Under the pieces are notes generated by a model. It saw nothing but the letters and a program-made list of their open reading frames with translations. It was not told where the DNA came from and searched no databases. DNA of 64,000 bases. It comes from Lachnospiraceae bacterium (GTDB lineage Bacteria > Bacillota > Clostridia > Lachnospirales > Lachnospiraceae). The position numbers and the translations under genes are program-made. Below are positions 41,881 to 53,806 of this stretch, in pieces; position 1 is the stretch's first letter, and every line of letters starts with the position of its first letter. The stretch is from assembly GCA_015057835.1 (NCBI GenBank), contig SVDL01000004.1, positions 1-64,000 of the forward strand. Direction: 5' to 3'.

Positions 41881-41974
41881 AGACATACCCGCTGCTACGC
41901 TCGGTCGTCGTCCCCCTCAGCCTGAGGTCTTCGGGCTCCTTTGGACAATGTCGCTCAGCAGCGGGTATGTCTCT
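41879..41974. terminator. 96-nt palindromic element with 18-bp perfect arms, likely bidirectional terminator
   Basis: Arms AGAGACATACCCGCTGCT (41879-41896) and the exact complement (41957-41974) enclose 60 bases that contain a second hairpin CCTCA-GCC-TGAGG. TTTTT follows on the right. It separates the convergent GH5 and flavin-reductase genes. The arms and structured centre are larger than a normal terminator and resemble a dispersed palindromic repeat. Confidence 0.7.
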
Positions 41975-42004
41975 TTTTGCGTGCGGAACTTCAAAGGTTA
42001 TTAT

Positions 42005-42610
42005 TTAAAGCGGCTTGAAGTCGGAAGCGGGATGCTTGCAGAGCGGGCAGATGAAGTCCGCCGGAAGCTCCTCCCCTTCGTAAATATATCCGCAGATCGT
42101 GCAGACCCACCCTTTTTTCTTCTCGGGGGCAGGCTGCGGTTTCGGCTTGATATTGGCGAAATAGTAGGCGTAGGTTGCCGAAGCGGTCTTGTCAAAGACA
42201 TCCCCGTCCGCTACGTCCGCGAGGAACAGCGTGTGGGAACCGACGTCGATGGCGTCATACACATCTCCGGAAATAAAGCCGTTGCATCCGTTCGTGATGT
42301 AAACGATGCCGTTTTCCGAGCGGCTGAACTCGATGCCCGCCATCTTGTCCACGTCGCGTCCGCTCTGGAAGCCGAAGTGCTGGAAAGTGCTGAACTGTGC
42401 GGCTTCACTGAGGATGGAAACGTTGAATTTCCGTGTCTTCAGGATCATGTCGTGCGTATAATTGGCTTTATTGACGGCTATGGAGATGCGGTTAGGGGTG
42501 CTGGCGACCTGTGTGACCGTATTGATAATGCATCCGTTGTCTTTTTCTCCGTCGCGGGCGGTGCATACAAACAGACCGTAGCTGAGATTTCTCATTACCA
42601 GATCATTCAT
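42005..42610 (-). CDS. Flavin reductase-rubredoxin fusion
   Basis: A 201-residue protein. Residues 1-150 form a flavin-binding split-barrel domain (NGCIINTVTQVASTPNRISIAV). Residues 165-201 form a rubredoxin (CTICGYIYEGEELP ... CPLCKHPASDF) with four Cys ligands for one iron. Such high-molecular-weight rubredoxins pass electrons from NAD(P)H-flavin systems to oxygen- or NO-reducing flavodiiron proteins in anaerobes. The ATG at 42610 has AAGGAGGG upstream; longer versions have no ribosome binding site. Leftward TATAAT at 42700-42695 may be its -10. Confidence 0.92.
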   Translation of the reverse strand: MNDLVMRNLSYGLFVCTARDGEKDNGCIINTVTQVASTPNRISIAVNKANYTHDMILKTRKFNVSILSEAAQFSTFQHFGFQSGRDVDKMAGIEFSRSENGIVYITNGCNGFISGDVYDAIDVGSHTLFLADVADGDVFDKTASATYAYYFANIKPKPQPAPEKKKGWVCTICGYIYEGEELPADFICPLCKHPASDFKPL

Positions 42611-42645
42611 TGGGAATCCCTCCTTCGTTCCGGGTATCCTTTTTA

Positions 42646-42676
42646 AGGAACGGTCCGCGGCGCGGACGGCGTTCCT
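42646..42676. other. G+C-rich hairpin between exonuclease and flavin-reductase genes
   Basis: AGGAAC...GTTCCT outer arms and GTCCGC-GGC-GCGGAC inner stem in the leftward leader of the flavin-reductase gene. No T-tract is seen leftward, so its role as terminator for the exonuclease transcript or as leader structure is uncertain. Confidence 0.4.
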
Positions 42677-42741
42677 GCTCTTACAGGTGTTCCCATTATA
42701 CCATGAAGCGGTGTGAGAAGAAAACAGTCGGGACGCAGATG

Positions 42742-43836
42742 TCAGATATTTATGCCATGCTGGGAGAGCTCGGCGGCGGCTTCCGCTTCTTCCGCGGTGC
42801 GGGTGATCTTCTCCACATAGAGGTCCCCGTCTTCCGTGTATTTGACGCGGATGCGCCCGTAGGCAAAGCCGTGCGTGCGGCACTGGCCGATGGCAATATA
42901 GTGACGGTTTCCCTTCGCGGTCCAGCGGAGAAGACGCTTGACGTTCTTTCCGCAGACGACGCAGCGCAGTGCGGTGACTTCTTTGTCCCGCATGGCGGAC
43001 TCTTTGGAGGGAAACTCTCTGGAAATGTATTTTTCATAGCGGTCATAGAAGAGACGGATCTCTTCTTCCGCGAACATCGGGTGCTGATAGCAGTCGATGG
43101 AATAATCGTAATGAAGGACTTTCAGCGGAAGCTTCTGCACGACCAGCGCGGTATAGGCGGCGTCATCATAGGCCCGGTGGTATTCCCGGGTCTGTTCGAT
43201 CGCAAGATACTCCGCGGCATAGGACAGGGAGCGGCGCTTCTGGCGCTCCTCAAAGGCGATGGCGAAAAGCTTCTGGGCGTCCTCAAAAAAGACAGGGCCC
43301 GGAAGGAGGTCCAGAAGACCGTAAAATGCGAGATTCCGCTGCAGCTCCAGAAGATCCTGGTCGCCCCAGGTGCAGAAAATATAATCGCGCCCGCACCAGC
43401 GGAGAAAAGCGCGCACGGCATCCGGAAAGAGCATGCCGCTGTCGAGCTCGCGGCGGGAAATGCCGATGACGTCCCGGGTGCGGAAATGCAGTGTGCGGTA
43501 GACGGTCGGCTTTACGAACTGGTGGAAAATATCCACGACATTCAGATCCCGGTCCAGTTTGACCGCGCCGATGTCAATGATCTCGAACGGCAGGGATTTG
43601 TTCTCACGGCCTTTTCCGTAGGGACACTGATTCCACTCGAGATCGAACACTATATAATAGGAAGGATCGATTTTTCTGTCGGGAAGATTGGAGCGGATCC
43701 CTTTGGGAGGAGTCCGTCTTTTGGTGACCAGAGGCTCCCCGGAGAGAGAATACGCGGGAATCAAAACATCCCCGGACGGGGTGCCCGGGGCGGAAGCGGC
43801 GTTGCTGCTGAGCGCGTTGGTATCGGTATTATTCAT
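42742..43836 (-). CDS. DEDDh-family 3'-5' exonuclease domain protein
   Basis: A 364-residue protein. After a ~50-residue low-complexity N-terminus come Exo I (YYIVFDLEWNQCPYG with DxE), Exo II (FCTWGDQDLLELQRN) and Exo III (HRAYDDAAYT, His and Asp), as in DnaQ/KapD-like nucleases. A C-terminal part (LRCVVCGKNVKRLLRWTAKG) holds a Cys pair that may bind nucleic acid or zinc. It is the second gene of a leftward pair, its ATG overlapping the end of the gene at 43829 by 8 bases. Substrate, DNA or RNA, is unknown. Confidence 0.85.
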   Translation of the reverse strand: MNNTDTNALSSNAASAPGTPSGDVLIPAYSLSGEPLVTKRRTPPKGIRSNLPDRKIDPSYYIVFDLEWNQCPYGKGRENKSLPFEIIDIGAVKLDRDLNVVDIFHQFVKPTVYRTLHFRTRDVIGISRRELDSGMLFPDAVRAFLRWCGRDYIFCTWGDQDLLELQRNLAFYGLLDLLPGPVFFEDAQKLFAIAFEERQKRRSLSYAAEYLAIEQTREYHRAYDDAAYTALVVQKLPLKVLHYDYSIDCYQHPMFAEEEIRLFYDRYEKYISREFPSKESAMRDKEVTALRCVVCGKNVKRLLRWTAKGNRHYIAIGQCRTHGFAYGRIRVKYTEDGDLYVEKITRTAEEAEAAAELSQHGINI

Positions 43837-44446
43837 GTTCTTCGCTTATGTGAAACAGGATCATACCGCCTTTTTTTTGAAAACCGGTATTCCACAGATG
43901 CTCAAAATCCAGCCAGACATATTCCCCGTAACTGGCGGCCTTTACAAACAGGCCGTTTTCATCCGAGCGGTATCCGTTGAGGAGAAACCAGTGCCAGATA
44001 AAATCATACAGGGCGTTATCCGTGTGGCCGAGAAGCAGGAAAGGCACGGGAATTCCTCTGTCGATCCGGTCCGTCAGTGTCTTCACAGCCTCATCATAGG
44101 GGGCGTTTCCGGAATATCCTTCCATGGTGACGCCTTTCACGCCGGCGTCCTGAAAATACCGGTTCAGGCCTTCCATATAATAGGACAGACGGTCCACGCC
44201 GGTCAGCCGGGGGTGGAGATAAGGCTTCATCGTCAGCGCAAAGCTGTTGAAGTCGGCAAAGGTCACGTGTTCCGTATCATACGGATACAGACCGGAAATC
44301 CCGGAATACTTCTGCAGGAGAAGGCACATTTCCGCCGCTGTCGTTGCGGCGCACCCTCCCTTGTTCATGGTGAAATCCCGGTACCACTCCTGATTAAATC
44401 CGTAATAATTTCCTATGCTGTAGTGGGGAAGTTCCTTGATCAACAT
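43829..44446 (-). CDS. Papain-like C39-family peptidase-like protein
   Basis: A 205-residue protein without a recognisable signal peptide. KGGCAATTAAEMCLLL (Cys32) is the nucleophile helix of papain-fold C39-like proteins and the later IWHWFLLNGY carries the expected His. The rest (YPYDTEHVTFADFNSF, PFLLLGHTDN) is weakly conserved. It could be a peptidase or an inactive relative. Start ATG 44446 follows a weak ribosome binding site. It is translationally linked to the exonuclease gene downstream. Confidence 0.65.
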   Translation of the reverse strand: MLIKELPHYSIGNYYGFNQEWYRDFTMNKGGCAATTAAEMCLLLQKYSGISGLYPYDTEHVTFADFNSFALTMKPYLHPRLTGVDRLSYYMEGLNRYFQDAGVKGVTMEGYSGNAPYDEAVKTLTDRIDRGIPVPFLLLGHTDNALYDFIWHWFLLNGYRSDENGLFVKAASYGEYVWLDFEHLWNTGFQKKGGMILFHISEEHE

Positions 44447-44560
44447 ATATTCCTTCAGCTCATCCGGCTGCGGAAAACCGCGCAGAAACGCCGGATCTTT
44501 CCTGTTTTTCCTACTTTGTTAGGATACCGCTTGAATCCATTCTTGTAAAGTGCTGTTTTC

Positions 44561-44717
44561 TTGACAAAAGAGAAGGAATCCATCTATAATAAACTAACTA
44601 TGCTGAGAGGACTGTGCCCATCCGGCACAGATCTCTTCATGCGCAGACTTTTACCGGAGACAGCGCCGCTGTCCCGATAAGATAATTATCACAGAAACTG
44701 AAGGAGACTGCTTAAGT
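44561..44717 (+). promoter_or_regulatory. ileS promoter and structured leader
   Basis: TTGACA (44561-44566), 18-base spacer, TATAAT (44585-44590). The leader of about 120 bases contains a hairpin with CTGTGCC / GGCACAG core (about 44600-44636) and ends in GAAGGAGA before the ileS ATG. The conserved T-box sequence (GGTGGTACCGCG type) and a T-tract terminator are absent, so this is not a standard T-box leader. Confidence 0.75.
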
Positions 44718-47870
<3,153 letters not shown>

Positions 47871-47974
47871 TCCGTCAGAAGTGCTTCATGGAAACGGTTC
47901 CGGGCTTCCGGCAGCCGTATAGAAGAATGCACGGATTCCGACACTGTGCAGAAAGAATCGGAGAATAATACTAA

Positions 47975-50440
47975 ATGAAAAGAGAACTGGATAAACAAGA
48001 ATTCATCAAAGAAGTCAAAGAAAATCTTAGAAGACTGTATAGAGTAGATCTGGAGGAGGCGACACAGCAGCAGAAATTTGTGGCAGTCGCCGAAGAAGTG
48101 GAAGATATTATCATCGGGGACTGGATGGCTTCGCAGAGAACAAATCTCAAGAAACATCCCAAAACCGTCATTTATCTCTCGATGGAGTTCCTGATCGGCA
48201 GAGCCCTCGGAAATAACCTTCTGAATCTCGGAATTTACGACGCCGTCAGGGAAGCACTGGACGAGATCGGCCTTGATCTCAACGCGATCGAGGACGAGGA
48301 ACCGGAGCCGGCTCTCGGCAACGGCGGTCTCGGACGTCTTGCGGCCTGCTTCCTCGATTCGCTGGCGACGGGCGGCTACAGCGCTTACGGATGCGGTATT
48401 CGCTATCATTACGGTATGTTCAAGCAGAAGATCAAAGACGGTTTCCAGGTCGAAGCGCCGGACAACTGGCTGAAGAATCTCTATCCGTTTGAGCTGAAGC
48501 GTCCGGAATATGCCAAAGAGATCCGCTTCGGCGGCAATACCCGCACCGAGTACGATGAAAAGCTCGGCAAAAACCGCTATCTGTATGAAAATTATTCCTC
48601 GGTGCGTGCCGTGCCCTATGACATGCCGATCGTCGGCTACGGCAATCACGCCGTTGATACGCTGCGTCTCTGGGATGCGGAGGCAATCAACGATTTCGAG
48701 CTGGAAGCATTTGATAAGGGCGATTATCAGAAAGCGGTCGAGCAGGAAAACCTTGCCAGAACCATCACGGAAGTGCTCTATCCCAACGATAACCATGAGT
48801 CCGGCAAGGAACTGCGCCTGAAACAGCAGTATTTCTTCATTTCTGCTTCTCTTCAGGTCGTCCTTGACAAATATGTCAGAGCGTTTGGAACGGATTTCAG
48901 CCGTTTCCCGGAAAGATATGTCTTCCAGATGAATGATACGCATCCGTCAGTGGCAGTCGCGGAACTCATGAGACTGTTCATGGATGAATATCACCTTGAA
49001 TGGGATGAAGCGTGGGAGATCGTTACCTCTTCCTGCGCTTACACGAACCATACAATCATGCAGGAAGCTCTTGAAAAATGGCCGACCGGTCTCTTTTCGA
49101 GGCTTCTGCCGAGAGTCTACCAGATCATTGAGGAGATCAACCGCCGCTTCCTCCTTGAAGTGGAGGCGAAATTCCCGAATGATCAGGCGAGAAAGGACCG
49201 TATGTCCATCATCGGAGACGGACAGGTGCGCATGGCTTACCTCGCCATGGTCGGCAGCTATTCCGTCAACGGCGTTGCGGCGTTGCACACAGAGATCCTC
49301 AAAAACAACGTGCTGAAAGACTTCTATGAGATGTGGCCGGAGAAGTTCTCCAACAAGACGAACGGCATCACGCAGAGAAGGTTCCTCGGACACGGAAATC
49401 CGCTGCTCGCGGCATATGTCACGGAGAAAGTCGGCGACGGATGGCAGACGGATCTCTCAAAGATCGCCGGCCTGAAGAAATATATCGACGATCCGGCAGA
49501 GCGCAAAGCATTCATGGATATCAAGCGTGCCAATAAGGTGCGTCTTGCCGCCTATATCAAAGAGAACAACGGGATCGACGTGGATCCGGATTCGATCTTT
49601 GACGTACAGGTCAAGCGCCTGCACGAATACAAGAGACAGCTGCTCAACATCCTTCACGTGATGTATCTGTACAATCAGATCAAGGAGAACCCGCAAATCG
49701 ACATCTATCCGCGCACTTACATTTTCGGCGCGAAGGCTTCGGCGGGCTACCAGATCGCGAAGCTGATCATCAAGCTGATCAATTCGGTGGCGGATGTCGT
49801 CAATAACGATCCGGACGTCGCGGGCAGGATCAAAGTAGTGTTTATCGAAAACTACCGCGTATCGAACGGCGAGATCATATTTGCCGCCGCGGACGTCTCC
49901 GAGCAGATCTCTACGGCGAGCCGCGAAGCTTCCGGCACCGGCAATATGAAATTCATGCTGAACGGAGCACCGACCCTCGGAACGATGGACGGCGCGAACG
50001 TGGAGATCGTAGAGGAAGTCGGCGCGGAAAATGCCTTTATTTTCGGGCTCTCCGCGGATGAAGTTCTCCGTCTTGAGCGGACAAGGGAGTACAATCCCCG
50101 CGCGATCTATGATTTCGATAAAGACATTCACCGGATTCTTGACCAGCTGGTCGACGGGACGTATTCCCGGGACAAGGAACTGTTCCGTCCGATCTACCAG
50201 TCGCTCTTAGACGGCTGGAACGGTTCCTGCGCGGATCCGTACTTCATTCTGGCGGATTTCCGCTCCTATGCGGATGCGCAGAAGAGAGTGGAGGAAGCTT
50301 ACAGGGATAAAGACCGCTGGGCAAGAATGGCTATGATGAACACCGCCTGCAGCGGAAAGTTCTCCTCGGACCGCACGATCAAAGATTATGTGGATGATAT
50401 CTGGGGACTGCAGTCGGTTACAGTAGATTTAGAAGGGTGA
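47975..50440 (+). CDS. glgP: Glycogen/maltodextrin phosphorylase (GT35)
   Basis: An 821-residue PLP enzyme. LGNGGLGRLAACFLDSLA is the N-terminal hallmark, and EASGTGNMKFMLNGAPTLGTMDGANVEI holds the PLP lysine (Lys659). It releases glucose-1-phosphate from alpha-1,4-glucans with phosphate. No other glycogen gene is nearby. The 104 bases after ileS contain no terminator I can recognise, so partial read-through from ileS is possible. Confidence 0.96.
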   Translation: MKRELDKQEFIKEVKENLRRLYRVDLEEATQQQKFVAVAEEVEDIIIGDWMASQRTNLKKHPKTVIYLSMEFLIGRALGNNLLNLGIYDAVREALDEIGLDLNAIEDEEPEPALGNGGLGRLAACFLDSLATGGYSAYGCGIRYHYGMFKQKIKDGFQVEAPDNWLKNLYPFELKRPEYAKEIRFGGNTRTEYDEKLGKNRYLYENYSSVRAVPYDMPIVGYGNHAVDTLRLWDAEAINDFELEAFDKGDYQKAVEQENLARTITEVLYPNDNHESGKELRLKQQYFFISASLQVVLDKYVRAFGTDFSRFPERYVFQMNDTHPSVAVAELMRLFMDEYHLEWDEAWEIVTSSCAYTNHTIMQEALEKWPTGLFSRLLPRVYQIIEEINRRFLLEVEAKFPNDQARKDRMSIIGDGQVRMAYLAMVGSYSVNGVAALHTEILKNNVLKDFYEMWPEKFSNKTNGITQRRFLGHGNPLLAAYVTEKVGDGWQTDLSKIAGLKKYIDDPAERKAFMDIKRANKVRLAAYIKENNGIDVDPDSIFDVQVKRLHEYKRQLLNILHVMYLYNQIKENPQIDIYPRTYIFGAKASAGYQIAKLIIKLINSVADVVNNDPDVAGRIKVVFIENYRVSNGEIIFAAADVSEQISTASREASGTGNMKFMLNGAPTLGTMDGANVEIVEEVGAENAFIFGLSADEVLRLERTREYNPRAIYDFDKDIHRILDQLVDGTYSRDKELFRPIYQSLLDGWNGSCADPYFILADFRSYADAQKRVEEAYRDKDRWARMAMMNTACSGKFSSDRTIKDYVDDIWGLQSVTVDLEG

Positions 50441-50476
50441 TCACAGATTGGCATATCATTTTGAGAGGTGATTGCG

Positions 50477-53400
50477 TTGGATAAGGAAGAGTACAGGATA
50501 CGTCTGGAAAGCATACGGACACTGGCTGCGCAGCAGGATTTTTCCGCCGCTGCGCAGGTAGCGGATACGGTTGACTGGAAAAGAGTCAAAAGCGTCCGCA
50601 CGCTCTGTATGATCGCAGAGATCTATGAGGCGGCGGAACAGCCGGAGGACGCGAAAAAGGTCCTTCAGTTCGCTTACTGGCGCGCTCATGACAGCAAGAC
50701 GGTTCTTTACAGGCTGACCGAGATCAATATCAAAACAGGAGATTTTCAGGAAGCGCTGAAATACTGTGATGAATTTGAGCTTCTGTCGCCGAAGGACGAG
50801 ACACGTTATCTGCTTCGTTACAGACTTCTCACCGCGCGCCGCGATCCGCTCGAATCCAGGATCCGGCTCCTCGAAAACTATCGTGAAACGCGTTTTACGG
50901 AAAAATGGGCGTATGAACTCGCACTGCTGTACAGGGAAAACGGACAGGAAGAAAAGTGCGTGCAGCTCCTTGACGATATGATCGTCTGGTTCCCGGACGG
51001 AAAATACCAGGACAAAGCAAGAGCACTGCGGGATCAGGTCAGGAAGAATGCGCCGGAAGAAAAGCCGGCTCCGGAAGCCCGCATCACGGATACGGTGGAG
51101 ATCAAGCCGGAAATGCTGAGAAGGCGGCCGGAAAAGCCGATCGCGGAAGACGCTTTCCGCCGCACGGAAGACAGCGCGGTGAAGACACAGCTGGCAGACA
51201 GCTGGAGGACCCTCGTCTCCGGGATCCGGACCGGGGAGATCCAGATCGAAGTCCCGGAGAACGTACTGACTTTCCCGGAAGATGATGAACCGGAGACCGG
51301 CTACGTAAGACCGGATCCGAAAAATGTGAAAGCTCTTGAGCCGGAGACTATCGGCCGCACGACGATAGCGCCGCCGACGCCGGATGCGAGAGCGGAAGAC
51401 GGCGTCCAGATCACGATCGATGATTATATGAACGGTTCTGCTCCGTCCAAATCCGGCAATGAGCTGGATGAGCTTCTGAGCGAGACCAGCGCGCACCTCG
51501 CGAGCGCGGTCGCGTCGGGACGATATGACAGGATCAGGACAGAGGATACTGCCGGGGAAGAGGAGGCTCTTCCGTACGGACAGATGTCCTTTGAGGATTT
51601 CATGCCGGAACTCCAGGATGAGACAGCGGATGAGAGCGGCGAAAAAGACGCTGCAGGCGATATGGATCCGCTCACGAAACTGTACGGCAAAGAGACGGAT
51701 GAGACGCTGGGACTTACGAAATCCTACAGCCTCGAGAGAGACGTCGTCAAAGAGATCGCCAATCAGGAAAAGAAAAAAGCGAGCGATGAAGAAGAAAAAC
51801 GGCGCCGCAAGGCAGTCGCGCAGACGCTCCGCTCGGCAGGCGTGATCACGGAGGAGATTCCGGAAACGGAGCAGCAGACGCAGGATCACTGGAATCAGGA
51901 CGCGGAGGCAGTTTCGGAAGCCGATGAGACCGCGGAGAAGTCTGCCGCGGAGGAAATTGTCGCGGAAGCGGATGACGCCGGGGAGTCTGTCTCCGAAGCA
52001 AAACAGAGCATTGAAGAGATGCTCCGGGAAGCGGAAGAAGACGACGAGCCTGTTGTCCGTGTGCCCAGAAAGAAAAAGAGGGCCGATTTCGGAGGATGGC
52101 TCGGGAAGATCCTTCGCGGGGACGCGGAAGATGATGATGATTTCCGGGAAGAAGAGGATACGGATGCCGCTGAGACAGATCAGGAAATGTCCCTTCCGGA
52201 AGAGAAAGAAATAGGCATCCCGGAAGAATTCCCCGTGAAGCCTGTAATCGATACGGGATTCCTTGAGGAAGCAGCCGAAGAAGTGACCGGAGAGAGTCCG
52301 GAAGAAGCGGAAGATACCGCCGGCCAAGAAGAGACCGGCGCAGAGGACGCCGCTGTTCTGAACGAATCCGCGGAAGAAGAAACCGCCGGTCCGGAAGAGA
52401 CTGCGGCGGAAGAGGAAACAGAGGTTCAGGCGGCTCTTCAGGAAGAAGAGAACACCGACGGAGAGGACTTCTCCGAAGAAGAACCTGTCAGACCCGCAAA
52501 GAAAACAAAGAAAAAAGGCGGACTGTTCGCATTCCTGAATGCGCTGCGGCTGAACGACGAGGACGATTTCGAGGAAGAAGAGGAAGAAGACGTTCCCGCG
52601 GCTGAAACGGTCAGCGAAGAAGCCGGAGAGGACGAAGCTTCGGTGCAGACAGCGGAAATCACGCCGGACGAAGAAGAAAAAGAGGCAGAAGGCGCATCGG
52701 AGGCGGAGGCTGCGGATGACCTCACCTGGATCGACGAGTGGAAAGCGGCGGCGGAAGAAAGCGCTCAGGAAACGGAGCGCGCGATGGCTGCGGAAGAGGA
52801 AGAAACGCCCGCGGAGCCGTCGGAAACGGAAGCTGCGGCCGCGGAAGAAGCTTCTTCGGAAGTCTTCCCGGAGGAGACGGAAGAAGAGACCGATTCCACC
52901 CAGACGCTGATCGAGGCGATCGCTTCCTCACCGGAAGTCATGAAACGGCTTCCCGTCGAGCCGAGGCCTTTCGACGATACGGAAAAAGAGATCTTCTCCT
53001 ATTTCACGAGAGTCCCCGGAATGAGCGAGCAGATCACCATGGCGCTGAGCGATGTCCACAACAACGCCGGCGACAAGACCTCCCGCTCCGGAAATATTAT
53101 GGTCATCGGACGGCAGGGAGCCGGAAAGACACATCTCACGGACGCGATCATGACGGCGGTCTGCAGGGACCTCGGCATTCACGCCACACGCTGCGCCAAG
53201 ATCATCGCCTCGGAATTCAATGAGAAGAATCCCGCGGAGGTCGTGTCGAAGCTCATGGGCGGTTTCCTCGTGATCGAGGGCGCCGGAGAACTGAACGACG
53301 ACGCGGTGGAAAAACTTCTCCGCGCGATGGAATTCAGGACAGACCACCTGGTGGTGATGCTCGAGGACGAGAAGGCGGACCTCAAGGCGCTTCTGCTCCG

Positions 53401-53722
53401 TCACCCCGAGATCGAAGACAAATTTACGTCGACCATCGTTATACCGGTCTTTACCAATGACGAACTTGTCACGTTTGCCAAGGCGTACGCAAAGGAAAAA
53501 GGATACCGGATGGATGAGATGGGCATTCTCGCCCTCTACACCATGATCGGCGACAACCAGAGCGCTACGGAACCGGTGACGGTAGGAAAAGTCAGGGAAA
53601 TGATGGATGCCGCCATCGAGAAAGCGGACAGCGGCGCAAGAAGGATCGGACGGCGCTTCTCAAAGAAGTCCGTTGACAAAGACGGAAGGATCCTTCTCAG
53701 AGAAAAAGATTTTGACATCTGA
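50477..53722 (+). CDS. Large TPR / acidic linker / AAA-like ATPase protein of unknown function
   Basis: A 1081-residue cytoplasmic protein. Residues 1-185 are TPR-like helical repeats (RTLCMIAEIYEAAEQPEDAKK, YELALLYRENGQEEKCVQLL). About 190-830 is a Glu/Ala-rich, probably disordered linker. The C-terminal ~230 residues form an AAA-type ATPase: Walker A GRQGAGKT (878-885), a Walker-B-like GGFLVIEGAG, and a lid region. The linker contains two copies of a striking module: a lysine-rich patch, a short amphipathic segment and an acidic run (RKKKRADFGGWLGKILRG near 530; KKTKKKGGLFAFLNALRL near 675). The TTG at 50477 follows GAGAGGTGA; a GTG at 50468 is possible. It begins 36 bases after glgP and ends at a strong terminator. 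Function unknown; a scaffold or cell-surface/cell-division assembly ATPase is conceivable. Confidence 0.75.
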   Translation: MDKEEYRIRLESIRTLAAQQDFSAAAQVADTVDWKRVKSVRTLCMIAEIYEAAEQPEDAKKVLQFAYWRAHDSKTVLYRLTEINIKTGDFQEALKYCDEFELLSPKDETRYLLRYRLLTARRDPLESRIRLLENYRETRFTEKWAYELALLYRENGQEEKCVQLLDDMIVWFPDGKYQDKARALRDQVRKNAPEEKPAPEARITDTVEIKPEMLRRRPEKPIAEDAFRRTEDSAVKTQLADSWRTLVSGIRTGEIQIEVPENVLTFPEDDEPETGYVRPDPKNVKALEPETIGRTTIAPPTPDARAEDGVQITIDDYMNGSAPSKSGNELDELLSETSAHLASAVASGRYDRIRTEDTAGEEEALPYGQMSFEDFMPELQDETADESGEKDAAGDMDPLTKLYGKETDETLGLTKSYSLERDVVKEIANQEKKKASDEEEKRRRKAVAQTLRSAGVITEEIPETEQQTQDHWNQDAEAVSEADETAEKSAAEEIVAEADDAGESVSEAKQSIEEMLREAEEDDEPVVRVPRKKKRADFGGWLGKILRGDAEDDDDFREEEDTDAAETDQEMSLPEEKEIGIPEEFPVKPVIDTGFLEEAAEEVTGESPEEAEDTAGQEETGAEDAAVLNESAEEETAGPEETAAEEETEVQAALQEEENTDGEDFSEEEPVRPAKKTKKKGGLFAFLNALRLNDEDDFEEEEEEDVPAAETVSEEAGEDEASVQTAEITPDEEEKEAEGASEAEAADDLTWIDEWKAAAEESAQETERAMAAEEEETPAEPSETEAAAAEEASSEVFPEETEEETDSTQTLIEAIASSPEVMKRLPVEPRPFDDTEKEIFSYFTRVPGMSEQITMALSDVHNNAGDKTSRSGNIMVIGRQGAGKTHLTDAIMTAVCRDLGIHATRCAKIIASEFNEKNPAEVVSKLMGGFLVIEGAGELNDDAVEKLLRAMEFRTDHLVVMLEDEKADLKALLLRHPEIEDKFTSTIVIPVFTNDELVTFAKAYAKEKGYRMDEMGILALYTMIGDNQSATEPVTVGKVREMMDAAIEKADSGARRIGRRFSKKSVDKDGRILLREKDFDI

Positions 53723-53730
53723 TGATGAAC

Positions 53731-53768
53731 AGCCCCGGGCGGAGGCACATTCGCCCGGGACTTTTTTT
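53731..53768 (+). terminator. Rho-independent terminator
   Basis: Perfect CCCGGGCG / CGCCCGGG arms (53734-53741, 53752-53759) followed by seven T, 11 bases after the AAA protein stop. Confidence 0.93.
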
Positions 53769-53806
53769 GAGTGACCGTACGCACCCCCATAAGAGGATAT
53801 ACGGAA

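Noticed and set aside
41879-41974. Insertion sequence remnant
   Set aside because: No transposase fragment or target-site duplication could be identified around the inverted repeat.
44590-44717. T-box riboswitch upstream of ileS
   Set aside because: The conserved T-box core and a terminator/antiterminator pair are absent and the leader is too short.
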